Source: Pseudomonas sp.
GTDB lineage: Bacteria; Pseudomonadota; Gammaproteobacteria; Pseudomonadales; Pseudomonadaceae
DNA: 64,000 nucleotides
Reading direction: 5' to 3'
Assembly (NCBI GenBank): GCA_030656145.1
Contig: JAUSOF010000016.1
Location: 1-64,000 of the forward strand
The position numbers and the translations under genes were made by a program. Of this stretch, positions 46,605 through 56,011 are shown one piece after another. The notes under the pieces are model-generated. The model worked only from the letters and a program-made list of their open reading frames with translations. It was not told the DNA's origin and made no database searches. Position 1 is the first letter of the stretch. Every line of letters begins with the position of its first letter.

Positions 46605-47969
46605 TTAGCGGCCCGGCGCGATATTGGGATTGAAGGACGCCGCCAGCAGCGCGCTGCTGCGTTCCAGGCTCTCGCTTTCACCTAAGCCCTGGCGCAGATA
46701 GCTGACCATCGCCGGCTGCCGGGCAATGGCCAGATCGGTATCGGCATCGCCACCGGGCACATAGGCGCCGACGCTGATCAAGTCACGGCTCTGCTGATAG
46801 CGCGCCCACAACTGCTTGAAGCGCTGCGCGCTGCGCTGATGCTCGCTGGTCACCACTTGCGGCATGACCCGACTGATCGAGGCTTCGATATCGATAGCCG
46901 GGTAATGCCCCTCTTCCGCCAGGCGCCGCGACAGCACGATATGGCCGTCGAGTACGCCGCGCGCAGCATCGGCAATCGGGTCCTGCTGATCGTCACCTTC
47001 ACTCAAAACCGTATAAAACGCCGTGATCGAACCGCCGCCCTCCTCGGCATTACCGGCACGTTCGACCAGTCTCGGCAGCTTGGCAAACACCGACGGCGGA
47101 TAGCCCTTGGTCGCCGGCGGCTCGCCAATGGCCAGGGCAATCTCGCGCTGGGCCTGGGCGAAACGGGTCAGCGAATCCATCAACAACAAGACGTTCTTGC
47201 CCTTGTCGCGAAAGTATTCGGCGATACGCGTGCAATACATCGCCGCCCGCAAACGCATCAACGGCGCATCGTCCGCAGGCGAGGCGACCACCACAGAGCG
47301 CTTGATACCCTCAGTACCGAGAATTTCGTCGATGAACTCCTTGACCTCGCGACCACGCTCGCCAATCAGACCGACCACGATGATATCGGCCTCGGTAAAA
47401 CGCGTCATCATGCCCAACAGCACGCTCTTGCCCACGCCAGTACCGGCGAACAGGCCAATACGCTGGCCGCGGCCGACCGTGAGCAGGCCATTGATACTGC
47501 GAATCCCGACATCCAGTGGCTGGCTGATCGGGTGGCGCTTCAGCGGGTTGATCGTCGGCCCATCCATCGGCACCCAGTCTTCAGCCTTCATCCCGCCCTT
47601 GCCGTCCAGTGCGCGCCCGGTGCCGTCAAGTACCCGGCCCAGCATCGACTTGCCCATCGGCAGGCGCCCGCTGTCGGGTAGCGGCACCACCCGCGCCCCT
47701 GGCGCGATACCGGCCAGGCTGCCGACCGGCATCAGGTAACTCTTGCCGTTGGAGAAACCCATCACCTCGGCCTCGACCTGCACCGGGTGGTAACTGTCAT
47801 CGTTGATCACCAGGCAGCGGCTGCCAAGAGCGGCGCGCAGGCCTTCGGCTTCCATGGTCAGGCCGACCATACGCTGCAAGCGCCCCTCGACCACGGGCTG
47901 GCTGGGCAACTGCACCACATCGCTGTAGCCGGCCAGACGCTTGGCGAAACTGGTGCGTTCAAGGCGCAT
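46605..47969 (-). CDS. fliI: Flagellum-specific ATPase FliI
   Basis: A 454-aa F1-beta-like ATPase that energises export. It has Walker [17 protein letters not shown] (near residue 170), Walker [22 protein letters not shown], and catalytic Glu in [13 protein letters not shown]. Start ATG 47969 ([12 protein letters not shown]) overlaps fliH by 11 bases. The ORF track adds 72 residues from the fliH region. Confidence 0.97.
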   Translation of the reverse strand: MRLERTSFAKRLAGYSDVVQLPSQPVVEGRLQRMVGLTMEAEGLRAALGSRCLVINDDSYHPVQVEAEVMGFSNGKSYLMPVGSLAGIAPGARVVPLPDSGRLPMGKSMLGRVLDGTGRALDGKGGMKAEDWVPMDGPTINPLKRHPISQPLDVGIRSINGLLTVGRGQRIGLFAGTGVGKSVLLGMMTRFTEADIIVVGLIGERGREVKEFIDEILGTEGIKRSVVVASPADDAPLMRLRAAMYCTRIAEYFRDKGKNVLLLMDSLTRFAQAQREIALAIGEPPATKGYPPSVFAKLPRLVERAGNAEEGGGSITAFYTVLSEGDDQQDPIADAARGVLDGHIVLSRRLAEEGHYPAIDIEASISRVMPQVVTSEHQRSAQRFKQLWARYQQSRDLISVGAYVPGGDADTDLAIARQPAMVSYLRQGLGESESLERSSALLAASFNPNIAPGR

Positions 47970-48765
47970 GTACGGGCGCCTCGACCGCATCGAGATCAAG
48001 CTGAATGTCTGCAGGAACGGGGGTTGTGACTTGCTCGCGCTGCTGCTCGAACAACTGCTGCAGCGCCTGGCTGAGGCGCGTCTCGATGCTCGCATCAATA
48101 CGACTGTGCTCAGTCTCGACCCGACAACCGCCGGGCAACAGAGCTTCGTCCTCGACAATCCGCCAGGTCTCCTCGTGGCGCTCACGCAGGGCCTTGACCA
48201 TCTCGAAGTCCTGCGGGTTTAGCTGAATACGTACATTGCTGGCGCCCATGGGCAGCAACTTGAGGGCCTCGCGCAAAACCTGACGAATCTGGCTGGAATC
48301 GATGCTCAGTTCGCGCTGGATCACCTCGCGGGCCATGTGGCTGACCAGATTCACCAGCGCCACTTCAAGCTGTTGATCCTGCTCGGCAATGGGCTCGAAC
48401 AGCTGCTGCATCAACTGCTCCACCGCAAGCATTTTGCTGGCCAGTGCAACATCGGCTTCCTGCTTGGCCTTCAGCTGACCGCCGTGATAGCCGTCCTTCT
48501 CGCCCGCAGCGAAGCCTTCGTTGTAGGCGTCCTGGCGAATTGCTTCCAGCTCATCCAGCGTCAACGGTTTGACATCTTCCAGGGCCACGTCTTCGGACTC
48601 GACTGACAGCCCCTGGGCGCCGGCGTCCTCGGCGGCACCGGCCGCGCTCGCTGGATCAGCCGCGGCATCCTCGACATGCGGGTCGAAACTGGGCAAGGCC
48701 CAGCGGTCGATAACGCTGATGTCCTGGGCGCGAATCAACTCGCTGGGCGCTTCCTTGGGGGTCAT
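47959..48765 (-). CDS. fliH: Flagellar assembly protein FliH
   Basis: A 268-aa regulator of FliI that anchors it to FliN. The variable Ala/Asp-rich N-terminus is followed by the GxxxG-type helix ([16 protein letters not shown]) and the C-terminal FliI-binding domain ([33 protein letters not shown]). It begins 15 bases after fliG and overlaps fliI. Confidence 0.95.
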   Translation of the reverse strand: MTPKEAPSELIRAQDISVIDRWALPSFDPHVEDAAADPASAAGAAEDAGAQGLSVESEDVALEDVKPLTLDELEAIRQDAYNEGFAAGEKDGYHGGQLKAKQEADVALASKMLAVEQLMQQLFEPIAEQDQQLEVALVNLVSHMAREVIQRELSIDSSQIRQVLREALKLLPMGASNVRIQLNPQDFEMVKALRERHEETWRIVEDEALLPGGCRVETEHSRIDASIETRLSQALQQLFEQQREQVTTPVPADIQLDLDAVEAPVHAP

Positions 48766-48780
48766 GCCGATCTTCTCCGG

Positions 48781-49797
48781 TTAAACCATCTCTTCGCCAC
48801 CCTTGCCACCAAGGACAATTTCCCCAGCTTCGGCCATGCGCCGGGCAATGGTGAGAATTTCTTTCTGCGCCGTTTCCACGTCGCTGACCCGCACCGGGCC
48901 CTTGGCTTCCAGATCGTCGCGCAGCAACTCGGCGGCACGCTTGGACATGTTCTTGAAGACCTTTTCCTTGATTGCCTCGTCCGCCCCCTTGAGTGCCAAC
49001 ACCAACACATCGGAAGAAACCTCGCGCATCAACGCCTGGATACCGCGGTCGTCGACCTCGGCGAGGTTGTCGAAGACAAACATCAGGTCTTCGATCTGCG
49101 ACGACAGGTCTTCGTCGACCTCGCGGATCGAGTCCATCAACTGGCCTTCGATCGAGCTGTCGAGGTAGTTCATGATGTCGGCGGCGCGCTTGACTCCACC
49201 CATGGTGGCGCGAGTGCTGCTGGAGTTGCCGGAGAATTGCTTCTCGAGAATCAGATTGAGTTCCTTGAGCGCCGCCGGCTGCACGGTATTCAACGAGGAC
49301 ACACGCAAAACGATATCCAGCCGCACCTTGTGATCGAAATGCCCAAGCACTTCACCAGCCTGATCGGGGTCGAGGTAGGCGACCACAATGGCCTGAATTT
49401 GCGGATGCTCGTAACGAATCACGTCGGCCACCGCACGCGGTTCCATCCACTTCAGGCTGTCCAGGCCGCTGGTACTGCCGCCGAGCAGAATACGGTCGAT
49501 CAGGTTGCCGGCTTTGTCTTCGCCCAACGCCTGGGTCAGCATCTTGCGGATATAACCGTCAGCACCTACGCCCAAGCTGGTCTGGTCGCCGACGATCTCG
49601 ACGAACTCACCCATCACCTGCTCGACCTGCTCGCGGTGCACGTTGCGCATGCCGGCCATGGCCACGCCGACCCGCTGCACTTCCTTCGGCCCAAGGTGGC
49701 GCAGCACCTGCGCGGCATCGGTTTCACCGAGCGACAGCAAGAGGATCGCGGCCTTCTCGACCTTGTTCAATTTGGCAGCTGTTCGGTTATCACTCAT
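48781..49797 (-). CDS. fliG: Flagellar motor switch protein FliG
   Basis: A 338-aa rotor protein that contacts the stator. The N-terminal FliF-binding domain (KVEKAAILLLSLGETDAAQVL), the middle domain with the EHPQ motif (IRYEHPQIQAIVVAYL) and the C-terminal torque helix (LMFVFDNLAEVDDRGIQALM) are all present. ATG 49797 overlaps the fliF stop by 8 bases and gives the family start MSDNR. Confidence 0.97.
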   Translation of the reverse strand: MSDNRTAAKLNKVEKAAILLLSLGETDAAQVLRHLGPKEVQRVGVAMAGMRNVHREQVEQVMGEFVEIVGDQTSLGVGADGYIRKMLTQALGEDKAGNLIDRILLGGSTSGLDSLKWMEPRAVADVIRYEHPQIQAIVVAYLDPDQAGEVLGHFDHKVRLDIVLRVSSLNTVQPAALKELNLILEKQFSGNSSSTRATMGGVKRAADIMNYLDSSIEGQLMDSIREVDEDLSSQIEDLMFVFDNLAEVDDRGIQALMREVSSDVLVLALKGADEAIKEKVFKNMSKRAAELLRDDLEAKGPVRVSDVETAQKEILTIARRMAEAGEIVLGGKGGEEMV

Positions 49798-51583
49798 CGG
49801 CATTGATCCACTCTTTGACCACCTGGGCGACCCGACCTGGATCTTCCGCTACCAGGCTCTTGATTGCATTCAGCTGTGCATCATACCCCTCGCTCGGGCT
49901 CGGCAGGAGGATGCTTTGCGAGCCACCGAGACTGACCCGATCGGCCGCCAGCTCGCTGTCCAGGCCACCCATCTCGCCCAGATCGACATCGCCATTGCGA
50001 CCGCCAGCCGAAAGCTCCCGACCTTTACCACCGTTGGTGATGTTGTTCAGCACCGGGCGCAACACGCCGAAGACCAACACCAGGATGAACAACACGCCGA
50101 GCACTTGCTTGACCACGTCCCAGAACCAGGGCTGGGTATAGAACGGAATCTCGATGATTTCCTCACCAAGAACCGCAGTGAACGGCGTATTGATCACGCT
50201 CACACTATCGCCGCGGCTAGCGTCAAAGCCGACCGAATCCTGTACCAGCCGGGTGAAGCGCGCCAGTTCGTCGACAGTCCAGGGCGCACGGCTGACTTCG
50301 CCGGTTGCTGCGTCCAACTTGAACTGATCGTCGACCACCACCGCTACCGACAAACGGCGCAGACGGCCCTGCTGCTGCTTGGTGTAGCTGATCGAACGAT
50401 CCAGCTCAAAGTTACGGGTCGACTGCTCGCGCTTGTCCGCCGGGAAAGGCGCCAGCATCGGCTGACCGGTTACGGGGTCCATAACCTGCTGGCCATTGAC
50501 GTCCACCAGCGGTTGACCCGCGGCAATCGCTCCGCCAGCCGCGCCAGCACCGCCAGCCTGCTCAGGCGCTGCAGCTGCGCCTGGCGGCTGATTGGCAAGC
50601 GCGCCCGGCACACCCTGCGGTGACAGGCCGCTGGTACGCTGCTCGTTGACCTGTTGTTCGCTGCGCAGCGCCGGCTGATCAGGGTTGAACATTTCCGAGG
50701 TCGACTCGACCGCACTGAAGTCGACATCGGCCGACACTTCGGCCTTGTAGCGCCCAGCACCGAGCACCGGCTGCAGGATATTGTGCACCCGCTGAGTGAG
50801 CATGCCCTCCATCCGCCGGCTGTAGTCGAACTGCTTGCCGGCCATGCTCAGCGCTGACATCTCCTGCTGATCGGACAGCAGGTTGCCTTTCTGATCGACC
50901 ACCGTGACCTGGCCTTTATCCAGTTCAGGCACGCTGGTAGCCACCAGATTGATAATGGCCATCACCTGGCTCGGGTCCAGGCCGCGACCGGAATACAGCT
51001 CGACCAGCACCGAGGCACTGGGCTTGCGTTCGTCACGCACGAACACCGAGCTCTTAGGAATGGCCAGATGCACCCGCGCAGCCTTGACGTTATTGAGGCT
51101 GGACACGGTGCGCGCCAATTCGCCTTCCAGGCCACGGCGATAGCGGGTGGCTTCCATGAACTGGCTGGTGCCGAGGCCCTGCTCCTTGTCGAGAATTTCA
51201 AAACCGATGGTGTTATCACTTGGCGCCACACCGGCAGCAGCCAAACGCATCCGTGCCCGCCCCAGATCACTGGCCTTGACCAGCAGGGCACCTGAACTCG
51301 GCTCCACGGTGTAGCTGATATCGGCGGCGCCCAGGGTCTGCATGACCTGGGACGCATCCATCCCCTCCAGGCTGCCATACAGCGGACGATAGTCCGGCTG
51401 CTGCGACCAGAGCACCACAGCAAAACCAATCGCCACGCTGGCAGCCAGTCCGACCAGCAGGCCCAGCTGGCGCAGCATCGACATATCCGAGAGATTTTCC
51501 AGAAACGCCAAGCCGAATAGCGGCTTGCCCGAATCATCGCGAGCGGTAGTGGCGGGAACGTTTGTGGCGAGTGCGTCGGCCAT
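49790..51583 (-). CDS. fliF: Flagellar MS-ring protein FliF
   Basis: A 597-aa MS-ring subunit with an N-terminal membrane helix (LGLLVGLAASVAIGFAVVLWS, about 41-61) and a periplasmic ring-building region with KVLPGxxR-like domains. A Gln/Ala/Gly-rich insert lies near 330, followed by a second helix (FWDVVKQVLGVLFILVLVFGVL). The C-terminal FliG-binding tail ends VAQVVKEWINADE. Confidence 0.97.
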   Translation of the reverse strand: MADALATNVPATTARDDSGKPLFGLAFLENLSDMSMLRQLGLLVGLAASVAIGFAVVLWSQQPDYRPLYGSLEGMDASQVMQTLGAADISYTVEPSSGALLVKASDLGRARMRLAAAGVAPSDNTIGFEILDKEQGLGTSQFMEATRYRRGLEGELARTVSSLNNVKAARVHLAIPKSSVFVRDERKPSASVLVELYSGRGLDPSQVMAIINLVATSVPELDKGQVTVVDQKGNLLSDQQEMSALSMAGKQFDYSRRMEGMLTQRVHNILQPVLGAGRYKAEVSADVDFSAVESTSEMFNPDQPALRSEQQVNEQRTSGLSPQGVPGALANQPPGAAAAPEQAGGAGAAGGAIAAGQPLVDVNGQQVMDPVTGQPMLAPFPADKREQSTRNFELDRSISYTKQQQGRLRRLSVAVVVDDQFKLDAATGEVSRAPWTVDELARFTRLVQDSVGFDASRGDSVSVINTPFTAVLGEEIIEIPFYTQPWFWDVVKQVLGVLFILVLVFGVLRPVLNNITNGGKGRELSAGGRNGDVDLGEMGGLDSELAADRVSLGGSQSILLPSPSEGYDAQLNAIKSLVAEDPGRVAQVVKEWINADE

Positions 51584-51599
51584 GATTTAGAACCTACCC

Positions 51600-51929
51600 T
51601 TAAACCGGCATCTGCATGATGTCTTGATATGCCTGAACCAGCTTGTTGCGCACCTGGGTCATGGCCTGGAAAGACACACTGGCTTTCTGTGAGGCGATCA
51701 TCACGTCGCTCAAGTCCACGCCACTCTTGCCCATTTCAAAAGCCGTGGCCAGTTGGTTGGAGGCCTGCTGGGTTTCGTTGACCTTGTTCACCGCCTGGCC
51801 GAGCATATCCGAGAAACTCGGCGCACCGACCTCCGGAGCACTGGCGACCGGCTTCTGCCGCGCCATCGCCTCGGTCTGCATGGAACGCATTTCCAGCATC
51901 AAGCGATTGAATTCAATACCCTGGCTCAT
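51600..51929 (-). CDS. fliE: Flagellar hook-basal body protein FliE
   Basis: A 109-aa rod adaptor between the MS-ring and FlgB. The helical C-terminus ([38 protein letters not shown]) is the conserved FliE signature. It is the first gene of fliEFGHIJ, behind a near-perfect sigma-54 promoter. Confidence 0.96.
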   Translation of the reverse strand: MSQGIEFNRLMLEMRSMQTEAMARQKPVASAPEVGAPSFSDMLGQAVNKVNETQQASNQLATAFEMGKSGVDLSDVMIASQKASVSFQAMTQVRNKLVQAYQDIMQMPV

Positions 51930-51950
51930 GACCTACCTCCGCTGGCCGCG

Positions 51951-51982
51951 GTTTTTTGACACTACGCGGCTCTTGCCAAGGG
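51951..51982 (-). promoter_or_regulatory. Leader motif shared with flhA, candidate FleQ site
   Basis: CCCTTGGCAAGAGCCGCG with TAGTGTCAAAAAAC on the minus strand begins 3-5 bases after the TTGCA -12 box and matches the block downstream of the flhA promoter. Confidence 0.5.
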
Positions 51983-51986
51983 AGGT

Positions 51987-52002
51987 TGCAACAAAGGTGC
52001 CA
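51987..52002 (-). promoter_or_regulatory. Sigma-54 promoter of fliE operon
   Basis: TGGCACCTTTGTTGCA on the minus strand is an exact match to TGGCAC-N5-TTGCA, about 60 bases before fliE. Confidence 0.93.
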
Positions 52003-52029
52003 GATAGCAGCAGCTACACGCTTTAAGCC

Positions 52030-52345
52030 CTATACGTCCGTAGGCTGGTGCTGAGCACAGCCCGCCGCGAAACCCAACACCGCGCCAGCAGCGCACGGCG
52101 CATTCCCGGATTCCAGCCAAATCCGTAGGCTGGGTTAGCGGCGCACGCCGATCTCAAGCACACCTCAAAGCCAACCCGCCGCGTAACCCAACACCGCGAC
52201 AATAGGCACAGTGCAATCACGGATTCCGGCCAAATCCGTAGGTTGGGTTAGCGGCGCATGCCGATCTCAAGCACACCTCAACGCCAACCCGCCGCGTAAC
52301 CCAACACCGCGCCAGCAGGCACGGCGCATTCCCGGATTCCGCTGG
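52030..52345. repeat. 113-bp tandem REP-type repeat between fliE and fleR
   Basis: Units starting ATCCGTAGG(C/T)TGGGTTAGCG and including GCCGATCTCAAGCACACCTC and CCGCCGCGTAACCCAACACC begin at 52121 and 52234 (period 113). A shorter diverged unit starts at about 52037. Inverted GGGTTAGCGG/CCGCGTAACCC arms lie within each unit. No gene is seen in 52003-52442. Confidence 0.88.
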
Positions 52346-52442
52346 CGCTTATCCAGGCTACGAACGGTCCACCCCGGCGAATACGGCATAACGCTGTCAC
52401 GGCCTGGCTTCGGCTCTTACTGGCCGCTTGTGGCTGCCAGCA

Positions 52443-53846
52443 CTAACTGGCAAACAGATACGCCTCCACATCCATACCGGCATCGCGCATCTGCGCCAGC
52501 TTGTAACGCAGGGTGCGCGGGCTGATGCCCAGGCGCTCGGCGGCTTCTTTGCGCCGCCCACGCTCGGCACGCAGGATATCGATGATCATCTGAAACTCAT
52601 GCCGGCGCAGGTCTTCACCCAGGGCGCCCGCCTCGGCCGCAACAACTTCCGGCACCACCGGCATGCTCGCCGGCACCACCGCCAGCAACGGCCTGGGCGC
52701 AGGCGCGAGACTGCCAACCGTCGCCGTCAGGCACAGATCCTGCGGCTGGATCAAGCCGCCCTGCTGCAGGATCAGCGCGCGCTGAATGGCGTTATCCAGC
52801 TCACGCACATTACCCGGCCAGGCATGGCCCACCAGACTCGCCTGCGCCTGCGGCGACAGACGAATAGGTGCGTGATTCATTTTTTTGACGTGCTTGGCCA
52901 GCAGCCGCTCGGCCAGCGGCAAAATATCAGCCGGGCGCTCGCGCAACGGCTGCCAGGCCAGCGGGAACACCGACAGGCGATAGTAAAGGTCTTCCCGGAA
53001 GCGCCCCGCCGCCACTTCACCGGCCAGGTCGCGGTTACTGGTGGCCAGCACCCGAATATCCAGGCTGATCGGCTTGCGCCCACCGACCCGCTCCACTTCA
53101 CGCTCCTGCAGCACGCGCAACAACTTGGCCTGCAAGCCTTGCGGCATTTCAGAAATCTCATCGAGCAAAATGGTGCCGCCCTCGGCCAGCTCGAACTTGC
53201 CCGGCGCGCTGGCAATGGCGCCGGTGAACGACCCCTTCTCATGACCGAACAGGGTGGCCTCGAGCATGTTGTCGGGGATCGCCGCGCAGTTGATCGCAAT
53301 GAACGGTTTCGCCGCCCGTGGCGACTGCTGGTGAATGAACCGCGCCAACACTTCCTTGCCGGTACCGGACTCGCCGGTGATCAACACCGTCGAATCGCTC
53401 TGCGCCACCCGCGTCGCCAGCTCGAGCAATTGCACGCTGGACGGCTCCAGGGCCACCGGACCGTCCTGCTCGGCTGCCGACACACGCCCAAGGGCATGGC
53501 GGTCAACCAGGGCCAGCAGGGTTTTCGGCTCGAACGGCTTGACCAGATAATCCGCCGCACCCTGGCGTATCGCATCCACCGCACGTTCGACCGCCGCGAA
53601 TGCAGTCATCAGCAGCACCGGCAGTTGCGGCTGGCGCTGACGAATCAGAGCCAACAACTGGTGACCGTCCATGCCCGGCATATTTACGTCACTGATCACC
53701 AGACCAAAGGGCTCCTGGGTCAAGGCCACCAATGCCGCCTCGGCACAATCCACCGCACGGTAATCGTGACCGCCCAGCGCCAGGGTATCGGCCAGGGCTT
53801 CGCGCAGGGAGCGGTCGTCTTCGACCAGCAGAACTTTGGCAGCCAT
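52443..53846 (-). CDS. fleR: Sigma-54 response regulator FleR
   Basis: A 467-aa NtrC-type activator of class III flagellar genes. Receiver domain with KVLLVEDDRSL and phosphoacceptor in LVISDVNMPGMDG, then an AAA+ domain with Walker A GESGTGKE, sigma-54 loop GSFTGA (the usual form is GAFTGA) and Walker B GGTILLDEISEMP. A C-terminal Fis-type HTH follows (RRKEAAERLGISPRTLRYKL). It is preceded by its cognate kinase fleS. Confidence 0.95.
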   Translation of the reverse strand: MAAKVLLVEDDRSLREALADTLALGGHDYRAVDCAEAALVALTQEPFGLVISDVNMPGMDGHQLLALIRQRQPQLPVLLMTAFAAVERAVDAIRQGAADYLVKPFEPKTLLALVDRHALGRVSAAEQDGPVALEPSSVQLLELATRVAQSDSTVLITGESGTGKEVLARFIHQQSPRAAKPFIAINCAAIPDNMLEATLFGHEKGSFTGAIASAPGKFELAEGGTILLDEISEMPQGLQAKLLRVLQEREVERVGGRKPISLDIRVLATSNRDLAGEVAAGRFREDLYYRLSVFPLAWQPLRERPADILPLAERLLAKHVKKMNHAPIRLSPQAQASLVGHAWPGNVRELDNAIQRALILQQGGLIQPQDLCLTATVGSLAPAPRPLLAVVPASMPVVPEVVAAEAGALGEDLRRHEFQMIIDILRAERGRRKEAAERLGISPRTLRYKLAQMRDAGMDVEAYLFAS

Positions 53847-53850
53847 GGTG

Positions 53851-55068
53851 CTACTCCTGAATCAAGGGTTGTGCCGCGGGAATCAACGGCAAAATCAATA
53901 AGGCACAGGTACCGCGCGCAATCCGCGAGCGCATCTGCAGTTCGCCCTGATGGGCGCGCGCCACGGCCTTGACCACGGCCAGGCCGAGGCCGGTACCGGT
54001 GGTCTTGGTGGTAAAGAAAGGTTCGCCCAGACGCGCCAGGGTGACGCGATCAATGCCCGGACCGCTGTCGCTGACAGACAGGCGCAGGCTGTTGCCGCGC
54101 TGGTACAGGTGAATCTTCAAGCGCACCTTGCGGCCGGCAGCCTGGATCGAATTCTCGATCAGGTTCAGCACGGTGCCGACCAGGGTGTCGCGGTTGCACA
54201 GCAACTCGCCGTCACGGCTGTCGCATTGCCAGCGCACGTTCATGCCGCGCACATGAGGCTCAGCTGCCGCCTGCAGCGCCTCGAACAATGCCTTGGGCGT
54301 CAGGCGATCCGGCAGCGGCAGATCGCCACGGGCGAAGATCAGCATGTCGCGTACCTGATGCTCCAGCTCATGCAGGCGCTCTTTCAAACGCCCGGCGAAG
54401 CGCTGCTGCTGCTCGACCGGCAACACCTGCTCGGTCAAATGGCTGGCATACAGCAATGCCGCCGACAACGGCGTACGAATCTGATGCGCCAGGGACGCAA
54501 CCATGCGCCCCAGCGCAGACAAGCGCTCATGCCGCGCCAGCTGATCCTGCAGGCGCCGGGTTTCTGTCAGGTCGGTGAGCAGCACCAACTGACCCGGCTC
54601 GCCTTGCAACGAACGAGTGGCAATCGACAGGCGTCGACCGTCTTTCAGGGAAATCTCGTGGCCATCGTCCTCACGCGGGGCGAAGTTGCGCGCAATAATC
54701 TGCCGCCAGAGCATGCCGAGCAGCGGCAAACCGAGCAGACTGCGCGCCACCGGATTGGCTTCACGCACCACGCCCTGCCCGTCAATCACGATCACCCCAC
54801 CCGGCAGCAGATCCAGCAGACTTTGCAGGCGGTAGGCCAGGCGTTCCTTCTCGGCCAGCTCCTGCATGCGCTGGGCGCTGACCAGGGCCAACTGCCCCTT
54901 CAACTCGGCAACCCGATCCTCCAGCATGCTGTAGGACTCGCTGAACTGAGTCGACATCTGGTTGAACCGCGCAAAAGCCTGCTCCAGGCTCGCGCGATTG
55001 GTCAGCTCCTGCGGGGCGGCAGGCTCGAGTTCAGCATGTGGGGTGGGTTGAGCGTTGGGCTTCATCAT
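53851..55068 (-). CDS. fleS: Flagellar sensor kinase FleS
   Basis: A 405-aa cytoplasmic histidine kinase with no transmembrane segment. It has an N-terminal helical region, a PAS domain (about 85-180; LLPGGVIVIDGQGVVREANPVA), HisKA with the phosphorylated His in SLAHQIRTPLSAALL, and HATPase (LNLIENSIQAAG, SDSGPGID, TTGTGLGLAVVKAV). ATG 55068 is followed by a second in-frame ATG. It is transcribed from a sigma-54 promoter ahead of fleR. Confidence 0.95.
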   Translation of the reverse strand: MMKPNAQPTPHAELEPAAPQELTNRASLEQAFARFNQMSTQFSESYSMLEDRVAELKGQLALVSAQRMQELAEKERLAYRLQSLLDLLPGGVIVIDGQGVVREANPVARSLLGLPLLGMLWRQIIARNFAPREDDGHEISLKDGRRLSIATRSLQGEPGQLVLLTDLTETRRLQDQLARHERLSALGRMVASLAHQIRTPLSAALLYASHLTEQVLPVEQQQRFAGRLKERLHELEHQVRDMLIFARGDLPLPDRLTPKALFEALQAAAEPHVRGMNVRWQCDSRDGELLCNRDTLVGTVLNLIENSIQAAGRKVRLKIHLYQRGNSLRLSVSDSGPGIDRVTLARLGEPFFTTKTTGTGLGLAVVKAVARAHQGELQMRSRIARGTCALLILPLIPAAQPLIQE

Positions 55069-55117
55069 TTTCTCTCGCCTGGCGAGCCGTCATAAGACAG
55101 TCAGTTAGCAGAGAGTT

Positions 55118-55133
55118 AGCAATACCCGTGCCT
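55118..55133 (-). promoter_or_regulatory. Sigma-54 promoter of fleSR
   Basis: AGGCACGGGTATTGCT on the minus strand matches TGGCAC-N5-TTGCW with one change, 50 bases upstream of fleS. Confidence 0.88.
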
Positions 55134-55268
55134 AAAAATAATTCGTTTGTATTCAATGACTTGAAAAACAAGCCAGCAAAATACGTCAAAGCCCCGGCTG
55201 TATTGAACCCAGCAGCGCCAAGACCCTGACTCGGCGAGCGCGGGCTGACGTCAGCCTGGAATATCCAG

Positions 55269-55335
55269 TCGCGGACAAGTCCCCTCCCACAAGAGCAGCG
55301 CCGTAGGAGGGGCCTTGGCCGCGAACCGTGGCGAG
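55269..55335. repeat. REP-like palindrome upstream of fleS
   Basis: TCGCGGACAAGTCCCCTCCC with inverted GGAGGGGCCTTGGCCGCGA around ACAAGAGCAGCGCCGTA is the classic layout of a Pseudomonas REP doublet. Confidence 0.6.
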
Positions 55336-55350
55336 GGCAACATCCAGACC

Positions 55351-55744
55351 CGTAGGATGGGTTAGCCGCCACAGAGCATTGATCAAGGCCGCGTTTTGCG
55401 TGCGGCGTAACCCATCAGCTGCGGCGTACCGGCTGACGCCATGTTGGGTTACGCGGCGGTTCAAGGCTGTATTTGATTGAGGAAAGATGCCCGCCGCTAA
55501 CCCAACCTACGGGCTGCGGGCTTGCGATCGAAGCAGATCCGTAGACGGACTGCAGGCTTACGGCCGAAGCAGATCCGTAGGATGGGTTAGCCGCCACAGC
55601 GCTTTGATCAAGGCCGCGTTTTGCGTGCGGCGTAACCCATCAGCTGCGGCGTGCCGGCCGACGCTATGTTGGGTTACGCGGCGACTCAAGACTGCATTTG
55701 ATTCAAAAAAGGTGCCCGCCGCTAACCCAACCTACGGACTGCGC
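55351..55744. repeat. 225-bp tandem REP-type repeat upstream of fleS
   Basis: CGTAGGATGGGTTAGCCGCC starts one unit at 55351 and a second at 55576 (period 225). Each holds inverted GCGGCGTAACCCATCAGCTG, GTTGGGTTACGCGGCG and CCCGCCGCTAACCCAACCTA arms. The second copy ends near 55744. Confidence 0.9.
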
Positions 55745-55821
55745 ACTCTCGGCTCTTGTGGGAGGGGTCGGCAGGCGTTCCGAGGTTTTGCTGGATGGCT
55801 GGGCTGCGCAGGTCGAAGTTC

Positions 55822-55992
55822 GTAGGATGTGTTGAGCGAAGCGATACCCATCGAGCGATCTCTGCCTGTACCTGCTGGCAGAGCGCCACGAAACCCAACA
55901 CAGCGGCAGCACACTCAAGACCTTTGTCGGGTTACGCCGCGACAAGACTGCGGCGATACGCACGATACTGCGTCGCCGCTAACCCAACGGAC
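55822..55992. repeat. Diverged REP-type unit between fleQ and the 225-bp array
   Basis: CGTAGGATGTGTTGAGCGAAGCGATACCCATCGAGCG followed by CACGAAACCCAACACAGCGG, GTCGGGTTACGCCGCGAC and GTCGCCGCTAACCCAACGG arms. The gap 55069-56011 holds no gene apart from these repeats and the fleSR promoter. Confidence 0.75.
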
Positions 55993-56011
55993 TGTGGCCG
56001 GCCCTAAGGCA

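Noticed and set aside
52428-53972. Plus-strand 514-aa ORF
   Set aside because: Antisense shadow of fleR, caused by high third-position G+C.
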